Below, in pieces: positions 1 to 8,631 of a stretch of 60,153 bases of DNA. This DNA comes from Pelotomaculum sp. PtaU1.Bin035. Lineage in GTDB: Bacteria; Bacillota; Desulfotomaculia; Desulfotomaculales; Pelotomaculaceae. Location: positions 24,001-84,153 of the forward strand of contig MVRN01000038.1 in the NCBI GenBank assembly GCA_002067965.1, read 5' to 3'. A program made the translations under genes and the position numbers. The notes under the pieces were generated by a model. The model had not been told where the DNA came from, ran no database searches, and worked only from the letters and a program-made list of their open reading frames with translations. Positions within the stretch are counted from its first letter, which is position 1. Each line of letters starts with the position of its first letter.

Positions 1-1
1 T

Positions 2-463
2 AGTATTACCGGCAAACCGGCGCTAGATAAAGTCGACATAGTGAAACTCAAGAACGGCAGGGAACTGATGTACTTCCAGGACGATCTGATTTCCTTTAAT
101 AAAACGGAGAATTTTGAAGATGTATGTCAAATAGCTGAGTTTATTTCCTACATTAACACACAGCTCAAGGCGAAAGGTATAACATTAATTTTCCTTGCCG
201 TTCCTGACAAGTACAACGCTTACTACGGCGAAATTGTTGAAGAACAAAAAATAAAAAACGATCCCCGCTTTATTGAACGCCTGACAAGCGAACTCCAGAA
301 CCGCAATGTAATCGCTGTAAACCTGATTGACCCATTCAGAAATGAAATCAATGAAGGCCGGGATGTATATCATTTCGACGATACTCACTGGAATAATAAC
401 GGCGCGGAAATAGCGGCCGAACTGGTTGCGCGGGAAATTAAAAAACGTGGGTTATTGGATTAA
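2..463 (+). CDS. SGNH-hydrolase-like (AlgX/AlgJ, DHHW-type) protein, C-terminal part
   Basis: The frame is open from the first complete codon of the window, so this is the 3' end of a gene cut by the window edge; the GTG at 41 is probably internal. The last third contains DDTHWNNNG, the D-x-HW signature of AlgX/AlgJ-like SGNH hydrolases, and an upstream LIFLAVPDKYNAYY strand fits the same fold. Family members O-acetylate, or help to O-acetylate, exported polysaccharides at the cell surface, which suits the polysaccharide genes downstream. The N-terminal serine block and any signal anchor lie outside the window, so activity cannot be judged. The family call is fairly secure; the substrate is unknown. 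Confidence 0.7.
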   Translation, partial: SITGKPALDKVDIVKLKNGRELMYFQDDLISFNKTENFEDVCQIAEFISYINTQLKAKGITLIFLAVPDKYNAYYGEIVEEQKIKNDPRFIERLTSELQNRNVIAVNLIDPFRNEINEGRDVYHFDDTHWNNNGAEIAAELVAREIKKRGLLD

Positions 464-479
464 TAATTAATTGTTTACT

Positions 480-1355
480 TCAATCCAGCATTTGAACAAT
501 AAGCTTAATAATATACGCGCCGGGCAGAAACAGCGCCTGGGCAAAAACAGTTCCCAAAAGGCGGGTTAACGCCAGGTAGAAAGCCAGTTGCCTGACGTCC
601 GACTCATCCCTGTCTCCACGAAACGCCTCGTCGGTGATGGATGACGCCGCCGGCTCCACCACCATTGCCCCCAGAACAGTGGCAAAGCCGTTTATAACCA
701 TTGAAAGCGTAGTGGCCGTTGTCCGGAAATCAGGAAACATGGCGCCGGCGTAAAGTGCTGAGAGTACACCTGTCAAATAAAACCCGCTTACAAAAATATT
801 CGCCAGCAATAACTTTTTGGGTATTTTTATCCTCTGTTTGGTTATCTGCCTGATCATAGGCCAACAGGCGGAAAATCGAAACCGGCACGGACGCAAACGC
901 CAGGGCGGGCAGTAAAAAATGATGCTTGAAAACGCGCGGATTGCCGAGCCCGTCCTTTCAAAAAGCTGAATCGCTTTTACAAATATGCTTATGAAAGGTG
1001 GAATTAATAACGCCCCCGCGGCCGTACCCACTGTTGCCGCAACCATAACCAGCCGGATTTGCTCCGCCAGCAAGGCCAACTGCCCCTTGTATGCTTCATG
1101 GAAAACCAGTTGTTCCACCGGGACGCCAACCCCGGCTTGCATGGCGCCCGCGTTAATCCCGTGCTCCACAATGGAAGTTAACAGGGGGGCCTGGATGTTG
1201 TTAGAAAAACTGGCCATAAGATAGATTATGTTATAAAGGGAAAACGCGGTGAGCAGCCGCCGCGTGCGCACCCCGGCCAAGCGGACTGAATAGGCCAGGG
1301 TGCTAATCAAATGGATTACCACTGTCAGCGTGATTACAGCCACGAACCGTTCCAT
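480..1355 (-). CDS. amj: Amj-family lipid II flippase, copy 1
   Basis: This is a multi-pass membrane protein of 291 residues. Its N-terminus (TVVIHLISTLAYSVRLAGVRT) and C-terminal blocks (FYLTGVLSALYAGA; VINGFATVLGA; SITDEAF) match the Amj (alternate MurJ, formerly DUF2837) family, which flips the undecaprenyl-linked peptidoglycan precursor. AGGAGA lies 4 bases before the ATG. The protein is a clear paralogue of the one at 5884-6747. The segment around residues 145-170 (FYCPPWRLRPCRFRF) is Cys/Arg-rich for a membrane protein. Another frame there reads a hydrophobic stretch, so two compensating frameshifts are possible but unproven. It is convergent with the gene fragment before it and divergent from the GT2 gene after it. 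Confidence 0.85.
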   Translation of the reverse strand: MERFVAVITLTVVIHLISTLAYSVRLAGVRTRRLLTAFSLYNIIYLMASFSNNIQAPLLTSIVEHGINAGAMQAGVGVPVEQLVFHEAYKGQLALLAEQIRLVMVAATVGTAAGALLIPPFISIFVKAIQLFERTGSAIRAFSSIIFYCPPWRLRPCRFRFSACWPMIRQITKQRIKIPKKLLLANIFVSGFYLTGVLSALYAGAMFPDFRTTATTLSMVINGFATVLGAMVVEPAASSITDEAFRGDRDESDVRQLAFYLALTRLLGTVFAQALFLPGAYIIKLIVQMLD

Positions 1356-1482
1356 ATTTTCTCCTGTTTAAACAAAAATATATTTTAATATATTAGTAAA
1401 AACTCAAATTGGCGCCAGAACTATTTAATCAAAATATCCTTACATTATGAACTGGGAAGCCATTGATGGAAGGTTGGGAATT

Positions 1483-2502
1483 ATGCCAATACCGGAAACA
1501 TCTGTTGTAATACCGAACTGGAATGGCAGCGACCTGCTAAAAACCTGCTTGTCATCCCTGAAGCGCCAAATATACCAGGACTTTGAAATAATCGTGGTAG
1601 ATAACGGATCATCCGATGATTCCATCCAGTATATTGAATCAGTCCACCCGGAAGTCAGGATCATTAAATTGCCGGTTAATAAAGGATTTTGCGCGGCCGT
1701 AAACTCTGGGATAAAATCTGCCCGCGGCAAATACGTCGCGTTGCTGAACAACGATACGGAAGCCGGCCCGGCATGGCTGGGAGAGCTTGTAAAGGCTCTT
1801 AACGAAAATATCGATGTCGGCCTTTGCGCCTCGAAAATGATGAATTATTTCAATAGAAACTTAATTGACAACGCCGGCGATATGCTGTGCTACTACGGAC
1901 ATACCGTCGGCAGAAATGAGATTGACGCCGGGCAATATGACCGGCCCAGATATATATTTTCGGCATGCGCGGGAGCGGCGATTTACCGCAAAGAATTGTT
2001 TGCCGACGTGGGGTTTTTTGATGAGGATTTTTTTGCCTATTATGAAGACATAGACATAGGTATGCGCGCTCAGCTAAAAGGCTACAAATGCCTATACGTC
2101 CCCGCGGCGGTGGTCTATCACATGATTCAGGCTACCTCAGGCCAGATCCCCGCTAAACGCTTCATCTGGATGCAAAGAAACATAATCTGCGTCCACTTGA
2201 AAAACATGCCTGTGAAATTACTGGGGCAAATTGCCGCAACATTTTTTATCCTGCACTCTTATTCCACACTTTTATATATTATTAAAACCAAAGATATTAA
2301 AACGATCATAAAATTGTACTGCAATATTATAAAAATTCTTCCCCGCACAATAAAAAAGCGCAGCGATATTCAAAAGCAAATAACAGTACCGGCTTCATAT
2401 ATAAAGTCAATCGCAGGTCCATTTCCCACCTTATTTGATTATTTTAAAAAGCACATTTCAAGAATCAAAGATTTTTTTAAAACATCACTACTTGATAAGT
2501 AA
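1483..2502 (+). CDS. Glycosyltransferase family 2 (rhamnosyltransferase-like)
   Basis: The N-terminal GT-A fold begins with SVVIPNWNG, followed by IIVVDNGSSDDS (nucleotide-sugar binding), a LLNNDTEAG segment in the DxD position and a FAYYEDIDIGMRAQLKGYK acceptor-side block. This arrangement is typical of WbbL-like GT2 enzymes that add a sugar to a lipid-linked or cell-wall glycan. A hydrophobic stretch near residue 240 suggests membrane association. The ATG at 1447 has no ribosome site, whereas GGAAGG lies 9 bases before the in-frame ATG at 1483, which is preferred (339 residues). It is the only plus-strand gene of the polysaccharide block and converges on the FkbM gene. Family assignment is strong; the sugar is unknown. 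Confidence 0.85.
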   Translation: MPIPETSVVIPNWNGSDLLKTCLSSLKRQIYQDFEIIVVDNGSSDDSIQYIESVHPEVRIIKLPVNKGFCAAVNSGIKSARGKYVALLNNDTEAGPAWLGELVKALNENIDVGLCASKMMNYFNRNLIDNAGDMLCYYGHTVGRNEIDAGQYDRPRYIFSACAGAAIYRKELFADVGFFDEDFFAYYEDIDIGMRAQLKGYKCLYVPAAVVYHMIQATSGQIPAKRFIWMQRNIICVHLKNMPVKLLGQIAATFFILHSYSTLLYIIKTKDIKTIIKLYCNIIKILPRTIKKRSDIQKQITVPASYIKSIAGPFPTLFDYFKKHISRIKDFFKTSLLDK

Positions 2503-2520
2503 ATGGAATTTCATTTATTT
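2500..2520. terminator. AT-rich palindrome between convergent genes
   Basis: TAAATG and CATTTA arms form a compact palindrome exactly between the ends of the GT2 and FkbM genes. It could act as a weak two-way terminator; it has no GC-rich stem. Confidence 0.3.
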
Positions 2521-2526
2521 AGGGAA

Positions 2527-3369
2527 TTAGAAGACAACAACTCCCTGTTCCTGAATAAATCCCCTCTCGTTAAAAGCCAACCCTGTATGCTCGAACCTGT
2601 AATCTGGCCGCATTTTCTTCACGATATCTGTTATCGCCCGGGGATCGTCAGGCAGGTGATAAGTGCAAATAAACATTTTCGGTTTGTCCTTGTCAATAAC
2701 TCTTTTTGCCCCGATGAGAGCCTGCCGCTCAGCCCCCTCAATATCCATTTTAATGAAGTTAATTCTATCATTACTTTGAACAACAGAGTCTATCTCAACG
2801 ACTTCCACAGAGGCGGAACCAACAGCCTCTATTCCATTTAATAATGAATGGCCCACACCACTTTCAGTAAGGCTCAAGTCCATAGTTCCATAATTGCTCC
2901 ATACTCCTTTTTCTACAAGGACAACCTTGCCAGATTCAACGTAAGGTGAAAGATTACGCTTTAAACATATGCAATTCTTTTTTTCCGGCTCAAACACAAT
3001 AACTTTTTTGGCGCCTTTACGCAGACACCATAAAGTAAATAAGCCTATATACCCGCCGCAATCGATAACGGTATCTCCCCCGGATACCAAGTCTCCTATA
3101 TATGTGGAATGATATAAATCATATTTAAACAAATATTGGTCAATATCGCATCCGGGATCATTTTGCAGCGGTATCCATAGGTCTGGCAGATCACCGCTTT
3201 TGTATAAGCCAATACCGGCATTTGCGTCCATGGCTGTCATCGAAAAATTAACCGGTTTAACGATAGGCAAATTCAACAAAATCTTAAGTACATGTATCCA
3301 ACCAAGCCTTTTAAGTTTTCCATTAATTTTTGCCATAATAAGGTTGATGCGCCACATTATTTTTCGCAT
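2527..3369 (-). CDS. FkbM-family SAM-dependent methyltransferase
   Basis: DTVIDCGGYIGLFT is the SAM-binding motif I, VFEPEKKN the following acidic loop, and INFIKMDIEGAERQAL the KxDIEGxE block characteristic of FkbM methyltransferases. These enzymes O-methylate sugars or polyketides. Here, beside glycosyltransferases, the substrate is probably a surface glycan. The longer reading starts with TTG at 3390, but AAAGAGGA lies 9 bases before the ATG at 3369, so I start there (280 residues). A basic, partly hydrophobic N-terminus precedes the catalytic domain. It is downstream of and co-directional with the SDR gene, with a short repeat in the gap. Confidence 0.85.
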   Translation of the reverse strand: MRKIMWRINLIMAKINGKLKRLGWIHVLKILLNLPIVKPVNFSMTAMDANAGIGLYKSGDLPDLWIPLQNDPGCDIDQYLFKYDLYHSTYIGDLVSGGDTVIDCGGYIGLFTLWCLRKGAKKVIVFEPEKKNCICLKRNLSPYVESGKVVLVEKGVWSNYGTMDLSLTESGVGHSLLNGIEAVGSASVEVVEIDSVVQSNDRINFIKMDIEGAERQALIGAKRVIDKDKPKMFICTYHLPDDPRAITDIVKKMRPDYRFEHTGLAFNERGFIQEQGVVVF

Positions 3370-3390
3370 TAAAAACCGTCCTCTTTTCAA

Positions 3391-3414
3391 GTAGTCAGGA
3401 GTCAGTGGCCAGAA
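3391..3414. repeat. Dispersed CTGACTCCTGACT-type repeat, copy R1
   Basis: Read on the minus strand the copy runs CCACTGACTCCTGACTAC. Its TGA is the stop codon of the SDR gene at 3402. Related copies are at 5801, 5869 and 10796. Confidence 0.6.
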
Positions 3415-4376
3415 ATTTGGAATTTTTCAAGATGAATATTCGCGTGTTTGTAAAATTTCATGTACTTATAAGTCAGCGTTATTCCTTTCTCAATATTCAC
3501 CACCGGAAACCAGTTTAAATGCTCTCTGGCCCTGTTTATATCCAGAGCGATATAAGGAACATCGCAATCCCTCGGGCCTTGGTAATTCACAGTTAATTTT
3601 TTACCTTCGCAGCCTTCCAGTATATTAATTAATTGATTGACGCTTAACCCAACACCGGAGCCAATATTAAATAATCTTGCTTCTCCTTGATAACTTATTG
3701 ACTTAATAAAAGCGGAAATTACATCATCGATGTATATATAGTCCCTGACTACTTCACCATTCCCCCAAATATTCAAGGGTACTCCATCCAATATACATTT
3801 AATAAAGCTGGGAATCACTCCTTGTGAGAAACCGGTAAATTTAGGGCCATAAGGATTTGCCAACCTGAGCACCATATATTTAAGCCCATATTTTTTTTCA
3901 AAAATGTGAAGGTACTTTTCAATAGCAATTTTGGTTGCTCCATAAGAAGAGATCGGTTGAGTGGCAAAATCCTCCCTTATCGCCACGTCGGCAGGATGGA
4001 TTCCATATACCGCGCCACCGGAGGAAGGAAATATTATTTTCGTTACTTTATGCTTTACACACATGATTAATATTTTTATGGCGCCGATTAAATTTGAGGT
4101 GATATCATAGATAATGTCAGCGTCAGATGTGGCCGGCGTGGTCGTACAGGCCAGGTGAAAAAGGATATCGGTATTGCGTATAACCTCTTCCAGTAAGAAA
4201 TCGTTTGCAATATCACCCGGGTAGAAATGTATTTTGCCTTCTAATTCATTTAATAATTTATTATCAAAAACCCGGTCGAAAGCATTAACATGATCAGCCA
4301 ATTTAACTAATTCCCTGCAGAGATAGCCGCCGATGAAGCCGTTCGCGCCTAAAACCGTGCATCTAAGCGCTTTCAA
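3402..4376 (-). CDS. NAD-dependent epimerase/dehydratase (extended SDR)
   Basis: The Rossmann motif GANGFIGGYL lies at residues 10-19 and the catalytic SSGGAVYG / SYGATK pair places Tyr145 and Lys149 as in UDP-glucose 4-epimerase-like enzymes. LANPYGPKF and RDYIYIDDV are further family blocks. It probably makes a nucleotide sugar for the surrounding glycosyltransferases. The best start is TTG at 4376, although its nearest ribosome sites (AGAGGT touching it, GGAGG 14 bases away) are poorly spaced. The stop codon lies inside repeat R1, so the last few residues are encoded by repeat sequence. The exact reaction (epimerase or dehydratase) cannot be decided from sequence. Confidence 0.85.
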   Translation of the reverse strand: MKALRCTVLGANGFIGGYLCRELVKLADHVNAFDRVFDNKLLNELEGKIHFYPGDIANDFLLEEVIRNTDILFHLACTTTPATSDADIIYDITSNLIGAIKILIMCVKHKVTKIIFPSSGGAVYGIHPADVAIREDFATQPISSYGATKIAIEKYLHIFEKKYGLKYMVLRLANPYGPKFTGFSQGVIPSFIKCILDGVPLNIWGNGEVVRDYIYIDDVISAFIKSISYQGEARLFNIGSGVGLSVNQLINILEGCEGKKLTVNYQGPRDCDVPYIALDINRAREHLNWFPVVNIEKGITLTYKYMKFYKHANIHLEKFQISGH

Positions 4377-4404
4377 ACCTCTAATGGCACCTCCTCACAA
4401 TTAT

Positions 4405-5769
4405 TCATACCATCCGCCATGGAACCATATCCAAAGCTTTTTCCGCTAACAGCTCACTATACAATTCTTCCAACTCATCTACATAAGCGGGAATCGATTT
4501 TGCTTTCACCGCATTTGCCGAAAGAGTTGAAAGAAGATTGCGGTCCTGGCACAAACGCATTATTAAATGAGCTAATTGTGCCGTATCCCCTTTTTCAAAC
4601 AAAAGCCCGTTTATTTCATGCCGGATTACTTCCGACATGCCCCCGAGGTTTGTCGCGATAACCGGCGTGTTTGCCGCTTGCGCGGAATAAATTACCAAAG
4701 GCGTATTTTCATACCAAACAGAAGGCACTACTAAACAATCCAATTGAGAAAAAACAAAACCAATTTCTTGACCGGGAAATGTGCCGCGGAAATGTATCCG
4801 GCCGTCACCGCCGGCAATTTCTTTTATACGCGCCGTGTATTCCGGCACTTCTTCAAGTTTCCCATATACTGATATTTCCACTGGGACATCCTTTGGCAAT
4901 AAACGGACCGCCTCTAATAAAATATGGACTCCCTTATGTTCGGCAATTGTTCCGATAAAACCCAAGCGGACCTTATTACCGGCGGATTTCAACGGGGGTT
5001 TTTCAATATTATTTAAATTTATTCCATAAGGCACGTAACATATTTTATCAGGATCCAAACCATATTCCAGCAAGACCTTTTTCATTAAATGAGTCGGCGC
5101 CAGAACTCTGTCCAGGCGATTTATCATTTCCTTAAGAAAACCCGTCCTTGACACCACAGCGCGCAATAATGGCAAATACCGTTTTTCCGGAAACCAGCTT
5201 TGTTCCGCTAGCCATATCAATGACTTAAACAGCCAACACGGCATTAGATTTAAATAATCTCTATTTAACATGTGAGCAAAGCAATTTATGCTATACGCGC
5301 CGGGTCCGCCGCATATGGAATTATCCGCTAAGAGCAGTTGACATTTGGGACAAATAAACCAGAAGTCTGTAGCAGTAAAAACTGTGGGAATATTAAGCTT
5401 CACACATTCAGCTATAAGTGAAGCGGATAAGTTGCCCAAATGGAAAGAATGCACAAGGTCAGGGCGTTTATTCTTTAATAATTCAATGAAGTATTTACTA
5501 AAGATTTCATTGTTATATTCATACTCCCATAATTTGTCAAGAGATGTTGACCGCTTATAATAATGGTAAAACCGTTGTACGAAAATCCCATCAAAAAGAT
5601 AATTATCAATGTCCTTATTCTCACTTATTTCCCGGTTGAGGGGAAACCCGGTCCACACTTCGACCTGATGGCCGCGTTTCTGCAGCTCTTTAGCCGTATC
5701 ATAGGTCAATATTTCCGTACCCGTAAAAAAATCCGGGAGGAATTGGTGAACTGTAAGAATAATTTTCAA
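4405..5769 (-). CDS. Glycosyltransferase family 4 (GT-B)
   Basis: The protein starts LKIILTVHQFLPDFFTGTE, the usual N-terminus of GT4 enzymes with a glycine-rich donor loop. LGFIGTIAEHKGVHILLEA opens the C-terminal Rossmann half and the ENTPLVIYSAQA block contains the EX7E-type catalytic region. Length is about 455 residues. A longer ATG start at 5847 would add 26 residues partly encoded by repeat R2; TTG at 5769 is preferred because GGGGGTGAG lies 6 bases upstream and homology begins there. It probably adds a sugar to the growing lipid-linked surface glycan. Donor and acceptor are unknown. Confidence 0.85.
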   Translation of the reverse strand: MKIILTVHQFLPDFFTGTEILTYDTAKELQKRGHQVEVWTGFPLNREISENKDIDNYLFDGIFVQRFYHYYKRSTSLDKLWEYEYNNEIFSKYFIELLKNKRPDLVHSFHLGNLSASLIAECVKLNIPTVFTATDFWFICPKCQLLLADNSICGGPGAYSINCFAHMLNRDYLNLMPCWLFKSLIWLAEQSWFPEKRYLPLLRAVVSRTGFLKEMINRLDRVLAPTHLMKKVLLEYGLDPDKICYVPYGINLNNIEKPPLKSAGNKVRLGFIGTIAEHKGVHILLEAVRLLPKDVPVEISVYGKLEEVPEYTARIKEIAGGDGRIHFRGTFPGQEIGFVFSQLDCLVVPSVWYENTPLVIYSAQAANTPVIATNLGGMSEVIRHEINGLLFEKGDTAQLAHLIMRLCQDRNLLSTLSANAVKAKSIPAYVDELEELYSELLAEKALDMVPWRMV

Positions 5770-5800
5770 GAACCGCTCACCCCCGAAAACAAGCAGCCGG

Positions 5801-5822
5801 CAGCCAGTAGTCAGTAGAGAAA
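5801..5822. repeat. Dispersed repeat, copy R2 (inverted relative to R3)
   Basis: CCAGTAGTCAGTAGAG here is inverted relative to TTCCTGCTGACTACTA at 5871. The pair brackets the 60-bp gap between the GT4 gene and the second amj gene and could form a hairpin. Confidence 0.6.
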
Positions 5823-5868
5823 AGAAAGGAGACACAACTTCTGCCAATTTGATGGTAAACCATTCTCT

Positions 5869-5888
5869 TATTCCTGCTGACTACTAAA
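5869..5888. repeat. Dispersed repeat, copy R3
   Basis: CTGCTGACTACTAAA contains, on the minus strand, the TAG stop codon of the second amj gene (5884-5886). It is the inverted partner of R2. Confidence 0.6.
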
Positions 5889-6747
5889 CCAGAAATTGCG
5901 CAAAATATTTGATGAGGTAAGCGCAAGGCAAAATGATCGCCTGGGCAAAGAGTGTGCCCAATATGCGGGTCAACGCCATGCAAGCAGTCATTTGTTTGAT
6001 ATCCGCCTCACTCCTGGCCCCGCATAGCGCCTGGTCGGTAATGGACGATAAAGTAGGCTCCAACACCACCGCCCCTGTTAAAATTGCCGCTCCGTTTATT
6101 ATTACTGATAGCGCCGTAGCCGTAGAACGAAAATCGGGGAGCATTACACCGGCATAAAGAGCGGAAAGAACCCCGGTGGTATAAAAACCGGTCATAATCA
6201 CATTCGCCAGCAAAAGATTTTTAGAAATTGTCAATTTTTGTTTAAATAGATATACAAGCGTACTATATCGCGGCCAGGCCGTACCGGCCCGCCGCCACGG
6301 CAAAGAAAAAAAAAGCTTGATCAATGTCATGGGCGCCGAGCCCACCTCTTCAAAAATCCGGACCGCCCTGATAAAAACCCGTACCACGGCTGGAATCATA
6401 AATGCTCCAATCACAGATCCCGCAGTTGACGCTAAAATGACCAGCCGCATTTTGCGCTCCAGTAAAACCAGTTGCTCTTTATAAGCATCCTGGAAGATCA
6501 GTTGGCCCGCGGGAACATCCGCCCCCGCCCGGAGTATACCTGACTTGATGGAATGCTCCACAATCGACGTCATCAGGGGGGCCTGAATAACATTGGATAC
6601 GCTGGCAAAGAGATAGATCACATTGAAAATGGAAATTGCGGTAAGCAACCGCCTCGTCCGCAACCCGGCTAACCGGATTGAGTAGTTCAAGGTGATGATT
6701 AGGTGTATAAATACCGTTATTACCATTACCACCAAGAGACGGCCCAT
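5884..6747 (-). CDS. amj: Amj-family lipid II flippase, copy 2
   Basis: This paralogue of the protein at 480-1355 shares NYSIRLAGLRTRRLLTA, a UDP-sugar-free membrane topology and the FYTTGVLSALYAG and SITDQAL blocks. Amj proteins flip lipid-linked muropeptide in the cytoplasmic membrane and replace MurJ in some Firmicutes. An upstream ATG at 6786 exists, but GGAGGG lies 6 bases before the ATG at 6747, giving 287 residues. It sits between the O-acetyltransferase and GT4 genes. Two copies bracketing polysaccharide genes raise the possibility that one moves a different undecaprenyl-linked substrate; that is inference only. A run of nine T on the coding strand near residue 150 is a slippage-prone site. 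Confidence 0.85.
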   Translation of the reverse strand: MGRLLVVMVITVFIHLIITLNYSIRLAGLRTRRLLTAISIFNVIYLFASVSNVIQAPLMTSIVEHSIKSGILRAGADVPAGQLIFQDAYKEQLVLLERKMRLVILASTAGSVIGAFMIPAVVRVFIRAVRIFEEVGSAPMTLIKLFFSLPWRRAGTAWPRYSTLVYLFKQKLTISKNLLLANVIMTGFYTTGVLSALYAGVMLPDFRSTATALSVIINGAAILTGAVVLEPTLSSITDQALCGARSEADIKQMTACMALTRILGTLFAQAIILPCAYLIKYFAQFLV

Positions 6748-6810
6748 ATCTTTCCCTCCGCCTTGCCCAAGGGGACACCCTTGCAATTAACCGCGTCAAT
6801 GGGGGGACAT

Positions 6811-7440
6811 TCATCCTTGATTTGAATAAAGCCCGCAAAACCTCTCTATGTCACCACTGCAGAGAATACCCGCATTGGCCGCAATCATTTCGGGAGGCCA
6901 ATCCCACCAGCTTATTTCCAGAAGCCGTTCAATCTGACTTTCCGAAAACCTCTTTTTAACAACTCTCCCGGGGTTCCCCACGACAATCGCATATGGGGGA
7001 ACCGACTTTGAAACGACCGCCCGCGCCCCGATCACCGCTCCGGATCCTATTTCCACACCGGATAAGATCGTGGCCCCGTTTCCAATCCAAACGTCGGAAC
7101 CGATGATCACGTCGCCCTTTGACGCCACCACGCCTTCATCCGGCTCTTTTACCAGCTCAAACATGAGCCGGATGGGAAAAGTCGTTATCCAGTCCACCCG
7201 GTGGTTGCCTCCGACAAAAATTGTAACGCCGTCCGCTATGGAGCAATATGAACCTATTGTCACCTCGTTTTTATCGCCGGGAAAGCTGATGATAGACGGG
7301 GTTCCGTAGGTGTATCCGCCCACCTTCACCAGGCCGCGCAGCTTCGCGCTTTCAAACTGTTTTCTTTTCTCTATCTCTAGAAATTTTTCATAGGTTTCGT
7401 GCAATCTCCGGTAAAGCCATTTTCTAAAAAATCTCAACAT
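6811..7440 (-). CDS. CatB-related O-acetyltransferase (left-handed beta-helix)
   Basis: Hexapeptide repeats (VTIGSYCSIADGVTIFVGG; DVWIGNGATILSGVEIGSGAVIGARAVV) build a left-handed parallel beta-helix, and GGNHRVDWITTFP is the signature of the xenobiotic/CatB acetyltransferase branch. Members use acetyl-CoA to O-acetylate sugars, antibiotics or polysaccharide. In this locus glycan decoration is more likely than drug resistance. GGAGGT lies 6 bases before the ATG. A charged helical N-terminus of about 45 residues precedes the helix domain, whose length of 209 residues is normal for the family. Confidence 0.88.
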   Translation of the reverse strand: MLRFFRKWLYRRLHETYEKFLEIEKRKQFESAKLRGLVKVGGYTYGTPSIISFPGDKNEVTIGSYCSIADGVTIFVGGNHRVDWITTFPIRLMFELVKEPDEGVVASKGDVIIGSDVWIGNGATILSGVEIGSGAVIGARAVVSKSVPPYAIVVGNPGRVVKKRFSESQIERLLEISWWDWPPEMIAANAGILCSGDIERFCGLYSNQG

Positions 7441-7492
7441 AACCGGACCTCCACATCCAAACGCAAATAAACCCGGATAATTAAGGCATTAG

Positions 7493-8596
7493 TCAATTCT
7501 CTTCAACACAACCTTTGTTTAAAGTTATTACCCGTATTAACCCGGGCAGATTAGCCTGTATGGAAAAGCGCCGCTCAACGGTGTCTCTACCCCGCCGCCC
7601 CATCTCCAGCCGCAGTTGGGCGGAATTGACCAAGGCGCAAAGTTTTTCTTTCCACTCTTCCGGAGAAGCGGCCAGATAGCCGTTTTCTCCATCTGCTATA
7701 ATCTCATTATTGGCGCTGACGGGCGAGGCTACAGCGGGAATCCCCGCGGCCATGTACTGGAGGAGCTTCAGCCCGCACTTTCCCTTTGCTTCTTCACTTT
7801 CGGTAAGGGGCATTACTCCAATGTCAAAAGTGAGAATCCGGCTGACTTCATCTTGCAAAGACCAGGGCAGGCGCTCCACCCGGACCCCCGGGCACTCGTA
7901 ATTTTGCCCGCCGATAATCCGGACCAGGATTTTATATTTAGCGCCGATTTCCTGGAAAACAGGTTTCAACACATTAAGATAAGGCAATGAGCCGGGCATC
8001 CCAATCCACCCGATTACGAAAGGTCCGTCCGGTCCTTTGTCTGTTATTTGTTTCACCGGGTATTTGGCCAGATCAATAGAAGTGGGGATGATCACAACAT
8101 TAACGTTATAAGCACGGGCATAGGCGGCAAGATATGCGTTCCCGGCAATTACCGCGTCGCACCTGGCCAATATCCTGGCTACTCTGTCGCTGTCGGTGAA
8201 TTTTTCCGCCAGAGTATGTTTACGGTGAGGCGATGTGGCAAAAATAGCGTCGTCAAAATCAAAAATTATTCTTTTGCCTAGCAGGCCGGCAACTATGCAG
8301 ATTAGCATTTCAGGAAAAGGATAGATATGCGGCAGTACCAGCCGCTGGATGAATATCACGTTGTAACGCCAGATCATGAAGCAGGCCAGAACGCGGGAAA
8401 GCAACGAAAGCCCGAAAAAGACTGCTTTGGCAAGATTTCCTTTATAAGGGGCAAATTTGGTATATATATAATCAGACACACCTGCTTTACAATCAGCGGC
8501 GATCCCCCGCCCTCTCAGGTAATCCAGGTACTGGTATATTCTGTATCTGCTGGGCGGGTCATTCCAAGACGCTGCCGGTAAAAATAAGACTTTCAA
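7493..8596 (-). CDS. Glycosyltransferase (GT4-like, GT-B)
   Basis: MKVLFLPAASWNDPPSRYRI opens a GT-B N-terminal domain; VIGWIGMPGSLPYL and GLKLLQYMAAGIPAVASPV are the donor-site blocks of the GT4 C-terminal domain. Length is 367 residues. The start is TTG at 8596 with GGGGTG 8 bases upstream. Two hydrophobic helices near residues 60-110 suggest peripheral membrane attachment. It lies between the acetyltransferase and the deacetylase genes, apparently in one transcription unit. Sugar specificity cannot be told from the sequence. Confidence 0.82.
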   Translation of the reverse strand: MKVLFLPAASWNDPPSRYRIYQYLDYLRGRGIAADCKAGVSDYIYTKFAPYKGNLAKAVFFGLSLLSRVLACFMIWRYNVIFIQRLVLPHIYPFPEMLICIVAGLLGKRIIFDFDDAIFATSPHRKHTLAEKFTDSDRVARILARCDAVIAGNAYLAAYARAYNVNVVIIPTSIDLAKYPVKQITDKGPDGPFVIGWIGMPGSLPYLNVLKPVFQEIGAKYKILVRIIGGQNYECPGVRVERLPWSLQDEVSRILTFDIGVMPLTESEEAKGKCGLKLLQYMAAGIPAVASPVSANNEIIADGENGYLAASPEEWKEKLCALVNSAQLRLEMGRRGRDTVERRFSIQANLPGLIRVITLNKGCVEEN

Positions 8597-8631
8597 TTTT
8601 GACGCACCCCGAAAGTATTTATAGTGAGCGG

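Noticed and set aside
2503-2841. Plus-strand frame of 112 codons opposite the FkbM gene
   Set aside because: It is antisense to a well-supported methyltransferase and has no ribosome site.
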